64,000 nt of DNA from a bacterium SCSIO 12643 (lineage in GTDB: Bacteria; Bacteroidota; Bacteroidia; Flavobacteriales_G; Salibacteraceae). Of this stretch, positions 50,871 through 58,992 are shown in pieces; positions within the stretch are counted from its first letter, which is position 1; every line of letters begins with the position of its first letter. The notes under the pieces were generated by a model that was not told where the DNA came from, made no database searches, and saw nothing but the letters and a program-made list of their open reading frames with translations. The stretch is from the NCBI GenBank assembly GCA_024398135.1, contig CP073750.1, positions 2,914,001-2,978,000 of the forward strand. Direction: 5' to 3'. Made by a program: the position numbers and the translations under genes.

Positions 50871-51731
50871 TTATTTATGCGATGGTTCAGGTTCCCAAAT
50901 CAATCGCAAAAAAGAACTAAGCCTTTCATTTTCTTTAGAAACAGGAACTCCGGCAACAATACCAATCATCAGGTTGTCTGTAATTTCCAGACGCATTTGA
51001 GGTCTGATGGTCATATCGAAATTTTGACGATCCATACTTTTATTCAGTTCAATACCAATAAAGTTACGTGTTCCAGGGATCATGTAGTGAAAACTCGTAT
51101 TGATATCGTACGCTACATGGATATCTCGAGACTTATAGTGTTGTTCTATAATCGGTCCAGTATAGACCAATGAATGAAAATTATTCCCCCAACGTTTAGC
51201 TACAACAAAGAAAGGATTGTAAATATTTCCTGTAATTGAAGGAGGGGAGAAATGATCAAAATCTGAGATTTCAAATTCATTGATATATCCAATGGCCATG
51301 GAAGTCGCTAGATCCTCATTGACAAAGAAAGACCACTGCGTGGCCAGTTTTAAACTATTAATTTGATTTGAAGGTATAGAATCGTTAGCGAAACTTTGAC
51401 TCGGAGAATAGAACGTAAATGGTACTTCTACTTCAAATCCCAATCGGTCAATTGGGGCCCACTCATATTCAATTAAAGCTTCGTAAGAATCGAATTTTAA
51501 ATTATCCGTGAGTCCTAAGCCAATGTTCCATTCTTTTTCACCTTTTCGAGCGCCTAAATCTCTGATAAGATCAATATATAAAGGTTCTGCATGTAAAACC
51601 TTTGCGGGTTCTTTGGCATCTTCTATTTCATGAATATAGATACTGTCTTTTTCTACATCCGTATTTTGTGCGAAGCATGGGTATGACAAGCCCAATACCG
51701 CACCGGTAACAATAATTTTTATGTTATTCAT
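50871..51731 (-). CDS. Outer-membrane-like protein of unknown function
   Basis: A 286-residue exported protein with a signal peptide ending near CFAQ (22). The mature N-terminus carries LYIDLIRDLGARKGEKEW, a stretch I have seen in a Bacteroidota family without known function, and the rest alternates like an outer-membrane beta-barrel (LIEYEWAPIDRLGFEVEVPFTFYSPS; SFLRLIWEPE). A transport or surface role is plausible. It forms a pair with the small protein at 51798-52181, with which homologues often occur near metal-resistance genes (recollection, not checked). No metal pump lies in this window. Confidence 0.6.
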   Translation of the reverse strand: MNNIKIIVTGAVLGLSYPCFAQNTDVEKDSIYIHEIEDAKEPAKVLHAEPLYIDLIRDLGARKGEKEWNIGLGLTDNLKFDSYEALIEYEWAPIDRLGFEVEVPFTFYSPSQSFANDSIPSNQINSLKLATQWSFFVNEDLATSMAIGYINEFEISDFDHFSPPSITGNIYNPFFVVAKRWGNNFHSLVYTGPIIEQHYKSRDIHVAYDINTSFHYMIPGTRNFIGIELNKSMDRQNFDMTIRPQMRLEITDNLMIGIVAGVPVSKENERLSSFLRLIWEPEPSHK

Positions 51732-51797
51732 TTGATTTACTGTATTAATTTAACGACCATCACATTTGGATGGATTAAGAAAACTATATGCGGTAAA

Positions 51798-52181
51798 TCA
51801 ATTTTCCGGAGGTGGTGAGTCGATAGGAATTACACGTTGTGCAAGAAAAAAGAGATATTCCGGGAAAACGTGTTGTTGTGCGAATGAAAATTTGAATAAA
51901 TAATTGCTGGTCGCTTTGAATAATGAAAAGTCAGGTTTAACAATTTTTATGTTATTCAGGTCTTCATTATCGTTGTCATCGAATTCGATAAACAGGTTTT
52001 CGAACTCCAAAAGCTGCTCAAATACCACTTCCAGAATACTTTCCTGATCATTGATCGAAAGGTCTTCAGGTATATGTTGAGGATTCGGGTCTGCCGCGTC
52101 AATACTGATGTTTAGCAAGTGTAACCCCATAAATCCCCACAGGAATTGTACAAATATTTTATCTCGGAATACCTTGAGCAT
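51798..52181 (-). CDS. Small exported protein of unknown function
   Basis: A protein of about 127 residues starting MLKVFRDKIFVQFLWGFMGLHLLNISIDAADPNPQHIPEDLSIND. The opening hydrophobic run (about 10-26) looks like a signal or anchor, and the body is acidic. I choose the ATG at 52181 over the adjacent in-frame GTG at 52184. The -7 match at 52186-52193 lies directly in front, so a leaderless start is possible. Functional family not established. Confidence 0.55.
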   Translation of the reverse strand: MLKVFRDKIFVQFLWGFMGLHLLNISIDAADPNPQHIPEDLSINDQESILEVVFEQLLEFENLFIEFDDNDNEDLNNIKIVKPDFSLFKATSNYLFKFSFAQQHVFPEYLFFLAQRVIPIDSPPPEN

Positions 52182-52185
52182 CACC

Positions 52186-52193
52186 CAAAGTTA
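52186..52193 (-). promoter_or_regulatory. -7 promoter element for the small exported protein
   Basis: The minus strand reads TAACTTTG, matching TAnnTTTG, 4 bp before the ATG at 52181. Confidence 0.4.
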
Positions 52194-52252
52194 AGTGTTT
52201 TTGTCAGAATTTTTAGCCGGATATTTTAAAGTACGTCTTCTTATCTTTATGG

Positions 52253-52717
52253 TCATTCTTCTTTTAAAGAAAAACCTAGTCTACCAGAAATATGGTGTTC
52301 TTCATAAGAGATTTCGATAATAAATGGATTGTTGTTTATCTCAATTTCGAATGACCTTGGGTTTATCCATTTTACGAAATTTATTTTGTGTGATTTGATA
52401 TCTGGGAACAGAGTTGAAAAATCTAGCTCACCAACCCATAAGACAGGCTCTTTCTTACCATTAAATGAATCTAATTTTTCCACTAATAAGATGTTATTGT
52501 CAGGATTATTATTGGTGTCATTAAGAATCAATACCCGTAAGGAAATTAGGTAATATTCTTCAAAATCATCCATGGTTTCTACCCTGGGGTAATTAGGGTA
52601 TTTAGATAAATAAATGATTCGGCTATAGTAATCATATTTAACATGTTTGGCGTCTATGTGCTTTTGTCCATAAGCCTGGAACGCTAGGATTGATAGAAAA
52701 GTGAATATCCATTTCAT
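52253..52717 (-). CDS. Secreted protein of unknown function
   Basis: A 154-residue protein with a signal peptide ending near AYGQ (18). The mature part has beta-strand-like segments (FEEYYLISLRVLILND; FIIEISYEEHHISGRLGFSL). I do not recognise it. It stands alone between two A+T-rich intergenic stretches. Confidence 0.5.
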   Translation of the reverse strand: MKWIFTFLSILAFQAYGQKHIDAKHVKYDYYSRIIYLSKYPNYPRVETMDDFEEYYLISLRVLILNDTNNNPDNNILLVEKLDSFNGKKEPVLWVGELDFSTLFPDIKSHKINFVKWINPRSFEIEINNNPFIIEISYEEHHISGRLGFSLKEE

Positions 52718-52906
52718 GGTTTAAAATTTAATCAGAGATTTATGCTCAATAGGTAACGTAAAAAAATCTATTTCATGATTAAATAGAATTTTATTCTTCC
52801 AACAACTCCAAAATCCATTGCAAGATTTTATCGGTATCCATGATCGACTAGGAAAGCGGATGTTTGGTGCCATCCAGTCTTACACATATAGACATCTGTG
52901 AACCGA

Positions 52907-53455
52907 TTAGTTTTTTATTCGGCTTAAACTTTGAGGAGCCACACCGAGATAAGATGCGATGTGCTTTTGAGGAACAAGTTGAAATAATTCAGGGTTTCTA
53001 TTGATGAGTTCCAGATAACGTTCTTTGAGTTCCATGGTTTGAAAATTCTGTAATCTTCTTACCATTTGGAGATACGCATCTTCCGCCTGAATGTATCTGA
53101 TTTTTTCAAATTTCTCATGGGTTTTAAAGAAATCATGTAAGGTGGTTTTGTGAAACTCATACACCACGGTATCAGTTACCGCCTGAATATATAATTCACC
53201 GGAATTACCGGAGAGATAACTTTCATAATCGGTAGCAAACCACTGGTCTAAATAAAAATGATGGGTAATATCTATACCTTCCTGAACCCGATAACCACGC
53301 ATAAAACCCGATTGCACAAAAAACAGTTTTTGTACCGGTCGGTCTGCGCGGAGTAAATATTCATTCCTTTTGAATTCTTTGACTTTAGCCATAGCTATAA
53401 AGGATTCATATTCCGCGTCTGTAAAATCTATATAGTTAGCCAGAAATTTTTTCAT
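52907..53455 (-). CDS. Crp/Fnr-family transcriptional regulator
   Basis: A 182-residue protein with a cyclic-nucleotide-binding-like beta-barrel (about 20-115: KEFKRNEYLLRADRPVQKLFFVQSGFMRGY) and a C-terminal winged HTH (about 150-180: LVPQKHIASYLGVAPQSLSRIK). It is the short Bacteroidota form, ending right after the recognition helix. The ligand is unknown, and no FeS cysteines are evident. A -7 element lies about 41 bp upstream (53496-53503). Confidence 0.85.
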   Translation of the reverse strand: MKKFLANYIDFTDAEYESFIAMAKVKEFKRNEYLLRADRPVQKLFFVQSGFMRGYRVQEGIDITHHFYLDQWFATDYESYLSGNSGELYIQAVTDTVVYEFHKTTLHDFFKTHEKFEKIRYIQAEDAYLQMVRRLQNFQTMELKERYLELINRNPELFQLVPQKHIASYLGVAPQSLSRIKN

Positions 53456-53495
53456 AAATACATTCTATCTATTGGAGAGATTTGATGGTGGGTCT

Positions 53496-53503
53496 CAAAT
53501 GTA
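53496..53503 (-). promoter_or_regulatory. -7 promoter element for the Crp/Fnr gene
   Basis: The minus strand reads TACATTTG, matching TAnnTTTG, about 41 bp upstream of the start codon. Confidence 0.5.
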
Positions 53504-53622
53504 GCTATTCAAAATAATTGGCGATTACCCTGGTCATACAGCTTTAAAATAAATTAACTTTTTTATTTTAAATTAAATATTTGTTTCCTTTTAAATTTTT
53601 ATTTCTTTTTGAAACGTTTGTG

Positions 53623-53630
53623 TATATTTG
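53623..53630 (+). promoter_or_regulatory. -7 promoter element for the T9SS-sorted protein
   Basis: TATATTTG matches TAnnTTTG, 43 bp before the ATG. The octamer TTTGAAAC occurs twice here, 19 bp apart (53608-53615 and 53627-53634), which may be a regulator site. Confidence 0.5.
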
Positions 53631-53672
53631 AAACAATAATCAGACTTATATAATAGAATCCTGTAGTATAAA

Positions 53673-54290
53673 ATGCACCTACTTACTATAAAACAAAATT
53701 TAAAACTGCTTATTTGTGTATTGCTCTTATCAGGGGTGAGCATATCCGGGAAAAGTCAAAGTGTAGATAGCATTTTGGTACAACCCAATCCTGTTAAGGA
53801 TACTTTGTCAATTTATTTGGAATTAAATATGAATGATTCTGTATCTATTAGCAGTTATAGTTTGGCAACTCCTTTGAAAGATACGCTGTGTGCGGATTCA
53901 GTATTATATGCAGGTAATCATACGATTAAATATGATGTGACCAATTTCCTGAACGGTAGTTATATTCTAACCTTAGAGTTTAAGTACAATCAAAAAGCAA
54001 ATTTTAGATTCGCTAAAACGGATACGCTTCTCTCGGTTAAGGAAAACTCTCTAAATGATGAGGCTGTATTTTATCCTAACCCTACAACCGGAAGAGTCTA
54101 TTTTGAAGACATAAAAGAAAATACAACGATTCAGGTATTAGATTTAAGGGGACAACTAATTCAAGAAGTAAATAGTTCTCAAGGATATTTTGATTTTGAG
54201 AATGTCCCGAGTGGGGTTTATGTGGTGAGGTATTATGATTTCGAAAGGGAAGAGTTTAAAATTAATGTTTTGGAAATGATTGGTAATTGA
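53673..54290 (+). CDS. Secreted protein with T9SS sorting domain
   Basis: A 205-residue exported protein with a signal peptide (about 10-28, LLICVLLLSGVSISGKSQ). It has a short beta-rich region resembling a sorting domain (SVDSILVQPNPVKDTLSIYLELN) and a C-terminal type IX sorting domain (VFYPNPTTGRVYFEDIKE to VPSGVYVVRYYDFE). There is no catalytic domain, so it may be a surface structural or adhesion-like protein. It converges on the HNH endonuclease gene, 11 bp away. Confidence 0.75.
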   Translation: MHLLTIKQNLKLLICVLLLSGVSISGKSQSVDSILVQPNPVKDTLSIYLELNMNDSVSISSYSLATPLKDTLCADSVLYAGNHTIKYDVTNFLNGSYILTLEFKYNQKANFRFAKTDTLLSVKENSLNDEAVFYPNPTTGRVYFEDIKENTTIQVLDLRGQLIQEVNSSQGYFDFENVPSGVYVVRYYDFEREEFKINVLEMIGN

Positions 54291-54301
54291 GAATCTGAGT
54301 T

Positions 54302-55318
54302 TTAAATATTATTACTTTTCTTACGATTGCAAGATTCACATAGTAACTGGAGGTTTCTATATGTTGAAGTTCCACCTTTAGAAATGGGTATTATATGATC
54401 ATATTCGAGTCTTAGTCTGCTTGAACATTGAGTACATTTTCCATCATCACGTCTCCAGACAGAATCTTTTGTTTTCTGGGGGATATGATCTCTTTTTGTT
54501 TTTAAGCTATTAATATCAAAGTAGAAGCTATAAACAAAATTTTTCCTTTGGTCAAATGTGGTGAAAACATGTTTCCACTTAATCCATAAATCATCAAGGC
54601 TCTCAGCGCGATTCATATCATCTTTACTCTTGCCATTTATTATTCGCTTCCAATCACTTTCACTGAGGTAGGCTTCAATAAAATCAAAGCCGTAATTTGT
54701 GTTAGTTCCCCAATCTTTTTTGAGCTCATAATCGAACGGAGAGTTTAAAAAAACTGGAGGGATATCATCATAAAAGTCCTTGCAAACTTGAATATATTTT
54801 TTCTCACACGCCTTAATTTCTTCAATTGTATAAGAGTTATAATTATTATAATGTTGGTTGAAATTTGGTAGAGGGAAATCGTTGAAATGTATATTAATAA
54901 TGTGCGTAACTTCTTCAAATAGTGGTTTGTATAATTGATTCTTTAATATTTCTCTTTTGTCAAAATTAAAATAATAGAGAGCCGATAACCAGCAACTAAT
55001 TTGCTTTTGGATTTTTAGCAGTTCATTTGTTTTAAACCAGTTATACAATTTGGGTTGAATTGATACGGCAAACACATGTCGATGTTCAAATTCAAATTTT
55101 CCTTGATTAACTAGATTGTGAAATCTGATTAAATTATTATACTCATCCAACGAGGTTATATAAAAGGATATATATCTAGAGTTGTAAGTGGTCCTTAGGT
55201 ATTTGACATGTTTAATCTGTTCCAAAAAATTAGGCTTACTTAGCTTCGTTTTTTTATGGATATACGGATCAATAAGAACTATTTGCCCCTTTAAATCATC
55301 GATGGTTTTTACGTACAT
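54302..55318 (-). CDS. HNH endonuclease-domain protein
   Basis: A 338-residue protein. The first ~290 residues are helical and match no family I recognise. The C-terminal ~50 residues are an HNH nuclease: VWRRDDGKCTQC, DHIIPISKGG and NLQLLCESCNRKKS, with two CxxC zinc ligands and the catalytic His in DHI. It would cut DNA with a divalent metal. It is clearly A+T-rich compared with the window and could be a restriction or homing-type nuclease gained by transfer. No methyltransferase partner is adjacent. Confidence 0.8.
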   Translation of the reverse strand: MYVKTIDDLKGQIVLIDPYIHKKTKLSKPNFLEQIKHVKYLRTTYNSRYISFYITSLDEYNNLIRFHNLVNQGKFEFEHRHVFAVSIQPKLYNWFKTNELLKIQKQISCWLSALYYFNFDKREILKNQLYKPLFEEVTHIINIHFNDFPLPNFNQHYNNYNSYTIEEIKACEKKYIQVCKDFYDDIPPVFLNSPFDYELKKDWGTNTNYGFDFIEAYLSESDWKRIINGKSKDDMNRAESLDDLWIKWKHVFTTFDQRKNFVYSFYFDINSLKTKRDHIPQKTKDSVWRRDDGKCTQCSSRLRLEYDHIIPISKGGTSTYRNLQLLCESCNRKKSNNI

Positions 55319-55447
55319 ATATCATTTTTATAAATCATGATTAACAAATAATGAATATTGATAGTAAGGTTTTGTTTATGGTGCTGGTGATTTTTGAGAT
55401 TAAATTCTTATGATTTTAAGAATATATTTTAAAGGGTTTAACGATTC

Positions 55448-55813
55448 TTAGTTTTTCAAATGATTGATTGTTTCATCAATAGCTTTAATTAAGTATTTGT
55501 TTCTATCATCTGTATTAAATTCTTGATTCTTTGTATTTTCAAACTTCATTAATTCTAAAACTGGAATAGCAGCAAAAGAGTATTGCTTAAATCTTTGTAG
55601 TTGATAAATGGAAGCAACTTGTTGAAGCATTGTAATTATTCTACCTTCTTCATCTTTTCCTGAAGCTCTACAGATCGTTTGATGAAAAGCTTGATATAAT
55701 CGGTTTTCAATTTCACGATTTCTTTGATCTATCCATTTAAATAGTCCAATTAAAAATACTATTACTGGACCTATTATTGAAACATATTTTAAGTATTGGT
55801 GATATTCTTCCAT
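55448..55813 (-). CDS. Small membrane protein of unknown function
   Basis: A 121-residue protein with a single N-terminal membrane helix (about 11-28, SIIGPVIVFLIGLFKWI) and a cytosolic helical tail. There is no catalytic motif. It is A+T-rich and lies 129 bp upstream of the HNH gene on the same strand, so the two might belong to one acquired unit (inference). Confidence 0.5.
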   Translation of the reverse strand: MEEYHQYLKYVSIIGPVIVFLIGLFKWIDQRNREIENRLYQAFHQTICRASGKDEEGRIITMLQQVASIYQLQRFKQYSFAAIPVLELMKFENTKNQEFNTDDRNKYLIKAIDETINHLKN

Positions 55814-55918
55814 GTTTAATAAGTTAAATAAGAATCAAAATAAGATGAGTTTAAGTTATTGAAACTTTTTGTTCTATTGATAAAACTAAAATATTTTATC
55901 TCGATAAACTACCTTAAA

Positions 55919-55948
55919 CAAAAAAAGCACAACCGGAGTTGTGCTTTT
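55919..55948 (-). terminator. Intrinsic terminator after the fad operon
   Basis: AAAAGCACAAC pairs with GTTGTGCTTTT across a CGGA loop; a U-run follows on the minus strand. Confidence 0.88.
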
Positions 55949-55970
55949 ACATCGTAACAGGGATAATTTT

Positions 55971-57764
55971 CTATAAGAAATACTTGTTCTCTGCAATCAT
56001 TTTCTCTGCGATAGATCTTCTTAAATCTTTAACGTTTACCGGATCTTGTTTGGTGAAACGTTTGAGTCCCATCAACATGATACGGAGTTCATCACCTTCG
56101 GCAAAACTCAATAAAGCTTCTTTACCCAGTACATTGATTTTATCTGCTGCTTCGTAGATATACGCTTTGGCTACATTGAGTTTCAATGTATTCATTTCCG
56201 ACTCCCCATTCATACGGTGGAGTTTTTCTACACGTAGTAATACCGATTCTGAAACATATGTTTCAATCAACATATCTGAAATGGCCATTAGGATTTCTTG
56301 TTCTTTGGCCAATGACATCATCAATGTTTGTGCGGCAGAACCCGCTACCATCAATACGGCTTTTTTGAAGTTCTTTACATACTTATGTAGTTTTTCAAAA
56401 TCTGTTTCGTCACCTGAACCAAAATCAGGAATAGACATCAATTCACCCGCTACTTTTTGCGCAGGTCCCATGAGGTCTAAAGTTCCTTTCATGGCTTTTT
56501 TCAACATCATATCCACGGTCAACATACGGTTGATCTCGTTGGTGCCCTCAAAGATTCTGTTGATTCGTGCATCTCTAAAAGCACGTTCCACAGGAGATTC
56601 CGCAGAATAACCCATTCCACCATAAATCTGAACTGCTTCATCGACCACATAATCCAATACTTCAGAACCATGTACTTTCATGATGGCACACTCAATGGCA
56701 TAAGCCTCAATTCCTTTTAAAGTCGCTTGAGATTTTTCCATGCCTTCATCTGCTAAATAAGCGATACGGTCATCAATGTTTTGTGATGCACGATATACTG
56801 CAGCTTCAGAAGCGTAAGATTTAATCGCCATTTTAGCCAGTTTGTATTTAATCGCACCGTACTTTGAAATAGGGCGACCAAACTGGTTCCGTTCATTGGC
56901 ATAATTCACGGCCTGATTGATGGTTTCTTTCGCGCCTCCTAATACCGCACCAGCCAATTTCATACGACCAATATTCAGGATGTTCAATGCAATTTTAAAT
57001 CCGATTTGTCTTTCGCCCAGCATATTTTCTACCGGAACTTTCACATCATTAAAGAATACCTGACGGGTAGAGGACCCTTTGATTCCCATTTTCTTTTCTT
57101 CCGGATTTAAGCTCACGCCTTCAGCATGTGCATCTACGATAAAAGCACTCAGGTTTTCATCGTCATCTACTTTGGCAAATACGGTAAAAATATCCGCGAA
57201 TCCACCATTGGTGATCCACATCTTTTGACCATTTAAGATCCAGTGTTTACCATCTTCGCTTAAAACCGCTTTGGTTTTTCCGGAGTTGGCATCCGATCCG
57301 GATCCCGGTTCCGTTAAACAATAAGCCGCTTTCCATTCGCCACTTACCATTTTAGGAATGTATGTGTTTTTTTGTTCCTCTGTTCCGTAATAGAGGATAG
57401 GTAAAGTGCCAATTCCCGTATGTGCAGAGAGCGCCACGGAGAATGAATATCCGGCACCCAGTTTTTCAGTAGAAAGCATGGACGTCACAAAGTTTTTGTT
57501 GAATCCACCCAATTCTTCCGGTACTGAAATACCTAACATGCCCATTTCTCCGGCTTTCTCCAATAATGAAGGCATCAAACCTTCTTCCGCATTGTCAATT
57601 CTTTCAATCACCGGAATCACTTCCTGATCTAAAAAATCGGAACACATTTGTCCAATCATGATTTGTTCTTCCCCAAACTCTTCCGGAATGAAGATGTCCA
57701 TGGCATCTGTATCTTTAATCAGGAATTCGCCTCCTTTTAACGCTTCTTTTTTCTCTTCTGACAT
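55971..57764 (-). CDS. Acyl-CoA dehydrogenase
   Basis: A 597-residue FAD-dependent acyl-CoA dehydrogenase for the first step of beta-oxidation. The core (about 20-430) contains YCLTEPGSGSDANSGKTKAVL, WITNGG and IYGGMGYSAESPVERAFRDARINRIFEGTNEINR, where the conserved Glu of FEGTNE is the expected base region. About 170 extra C-terminal residues are helical, as in the VLCAD-like long form, which suggests long-chain substrates. It is the last gene of marR-fadB-fadA-acyl-CoA dehydrogenase, 42 bp after fadA. Confidence 0.93.
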   Translation of the reverse strand: MSEEKKEALKGGEFLIKDTDAMDIFIPEEFGEEQIMIGQMCSDFLDQEVIPVIERIDNAEEGLMPSLLEKAGEMGMLGISVPEELGGFNKNFVTSMLSTEKLGAGYSFSVALSAHTGIGTLPILYYGTEEQKNTYIPKMVSGEWKAAYCLTEPGSGSDANSGKTKAVLSEDGKHWILNGQKMWITNGGFADIFTVFAKVDDDENLSAFIVDAHAEGVSLNPEEKKMGIKGSSTRQVFFNDVKVPVENMLGERQIGFKIALNILNIGRMKLAGAVLGGAKETINQAVNYANERNQFGRPISKYGAIKYKLAKMAIKSYASEAAVYRASQNIDDRIAYLADEGMEKSQATLKGIEAYAIECAIMKVHGSEVLDYVVDEAVQIYGGMGYSAESPVERAFRDARINRIFEGTNEINRMLTVDMMLKKAMKGTLDLMGPAQKVAGELMSIPDFGSGDETDFEKLHKYVKNFKKAVLMVAGSAAQTLMMSLAKEQEILMAISDMLIETYVSESVLLRVEKLHRMNGESEMNTLKLNVAKAYIYEAADKINVLGKEALLSFAEGDELRIMLMGLKRFTKQDPVNVKDLRRSIAEKMIAENKYFL

Positions 57765-57806
57765 TTCTAAGTTTCTTTAATGATTAATAATGCATGTTGT
57801 TTGGGT

Positions 57807-58982
57807 TTACAACATTTCAATAACTCCGGCCGCACCTTGACCAGTTCCCACGCACATGGTGACCATACCATATTTCTGCTGGCGTAATTTCATTTCTTCA
57901 ATGATTTGAACCGTCAATTTTGCACCGGTACATCCCAGCGGGTGACCCAATGCAATGGCGCCTCCATTTACATTTACGATATCCGGGTTGATTCCGGTTT
58001 CACGAATCACAGCTAAAGATTGTGAAGCAAATGCTTCGTTGAGCTCAAATTGCTCTATATCATTGACTTGAAGTCCGGACATTTTTGCAGCTTTTGGAAT
58101 CGCATCTACCGGACCAATTCCCATGATTCTAGGTTCGACACCTACCACACCATAAGAAGCCAATCTCGCAATTGGAGTCACATCCAATTCTTTGACCATT
58201 TTTTCAGACATCAGGATCACAAATGCAGCACCATCTGAGGTTTGACTCGCATTACCTGCAGTTACCGTTCCTTTGGCGTCAAATACCGGACGGAGTTTGG
58301 ATAAGCCCTCAATGGTTGTAGAGGCACGAACGCCTTCATCGGTGTCTGCGACATAATTGCGAACTTGTCTTTTACCCGCTTCGTCCAAATACACCTGCTC
58401 CACATCAATCGGAATAATGCCCGATTTAAAACGACCGGTTTCGATGGCTTTAGCCGCTTTCATTTGTGAATGGTAGGCAAATTCATCCTGTGCTTCACGC
58501 GTCACTTTAAATTGTTGCGCTACTGCCTCAGCCGTTAATCCCATTCCCCAATACCAGGTCGGATTCTCTTTAGAAATTTTGGCGTTAGGAGTCAATCTCC
58601 AGCCCCCAAATGGAATAGGGGACATGGTTTCCACACCACCGGCAATGATACAATCGGCCATACCCGCGTGGATTTGTTGCGCACCTAAAGCAATGGTTTG
58701 TAATCCTGACGAACAATAACGATTTACGGTCATGCCCGGAACTTTTTCGGTGTCTAAACTCAATAATGAGATCATCCTACCGATGTTTAATCCTTGTTCT
58801 GCCTCAGGAGTGGCATTTCCTACGATGACATCATCAATACGGTTGACATCGAGGTTCGGCACTTCTTTTAGAAGTCCTTTTATCACTTGAGCGGAAAGAT
58901 CATCCGGACGGGTAAATCTAAACATGCCTTTACCGGACTTTCCAACTGCTGATCTTTTTGCTGCTACTATATATGCGTCCAT
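57807..58982 (-). CDS. fadA: Acetyl-CoA acyltransferase (3-ketoacyl-CoA thiolase)
   Basis: A 391-residue thiolase cleaving 3-ketoacyl-CoA to acetyl-CoA and a shortened acyl-CoA. The nucleophilic Cys90 lies in MTVNRYCSSGLQT; the C-terminal motifs NVNGGAIALGHPLGCTGAK and CVGTGQGAAGV include the catalytic His and second Cys. The length is normal. It follows fadB by 10 bp in the operon. Confidence 0.95.
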   Translation of the reverse strand: MDAYIVAAKRSAVGKSGKGMFRFTRPDDLSAQVIKGLLKEVPNLDVNRIDDVIVGNATPEAEQGLNIGRMISLLSLDTEKVPGMTVNRYCSSGLQTIALGAQQIHAGMADCIIAGGVETMSPIPFGGWRLTPNAKISKENPTWYWGMGLTAEAVAQQFKVTREAQDEFAYHSQMKAAKAIETGRFKSGIIPIDVEQVYLDEAGKRQVRNYVADTDEGVRASTTIEGLSKLRPVFDAKGTVTAGNASQTSDGAAFVILMSEKMVKELDVTPIARLASYGVVGVEPRIMGIGPVDAIPKAAKMSGLQVNDIEQFELNEAFASQSLAVIRETGINPDIVNVNGGAIALGHPLGCTGAKLTVQIIEEMKLRQQKYGMVTMCVGTGQGAAGVIEML

Positions 58983-58992
58983 GATAATCTTT

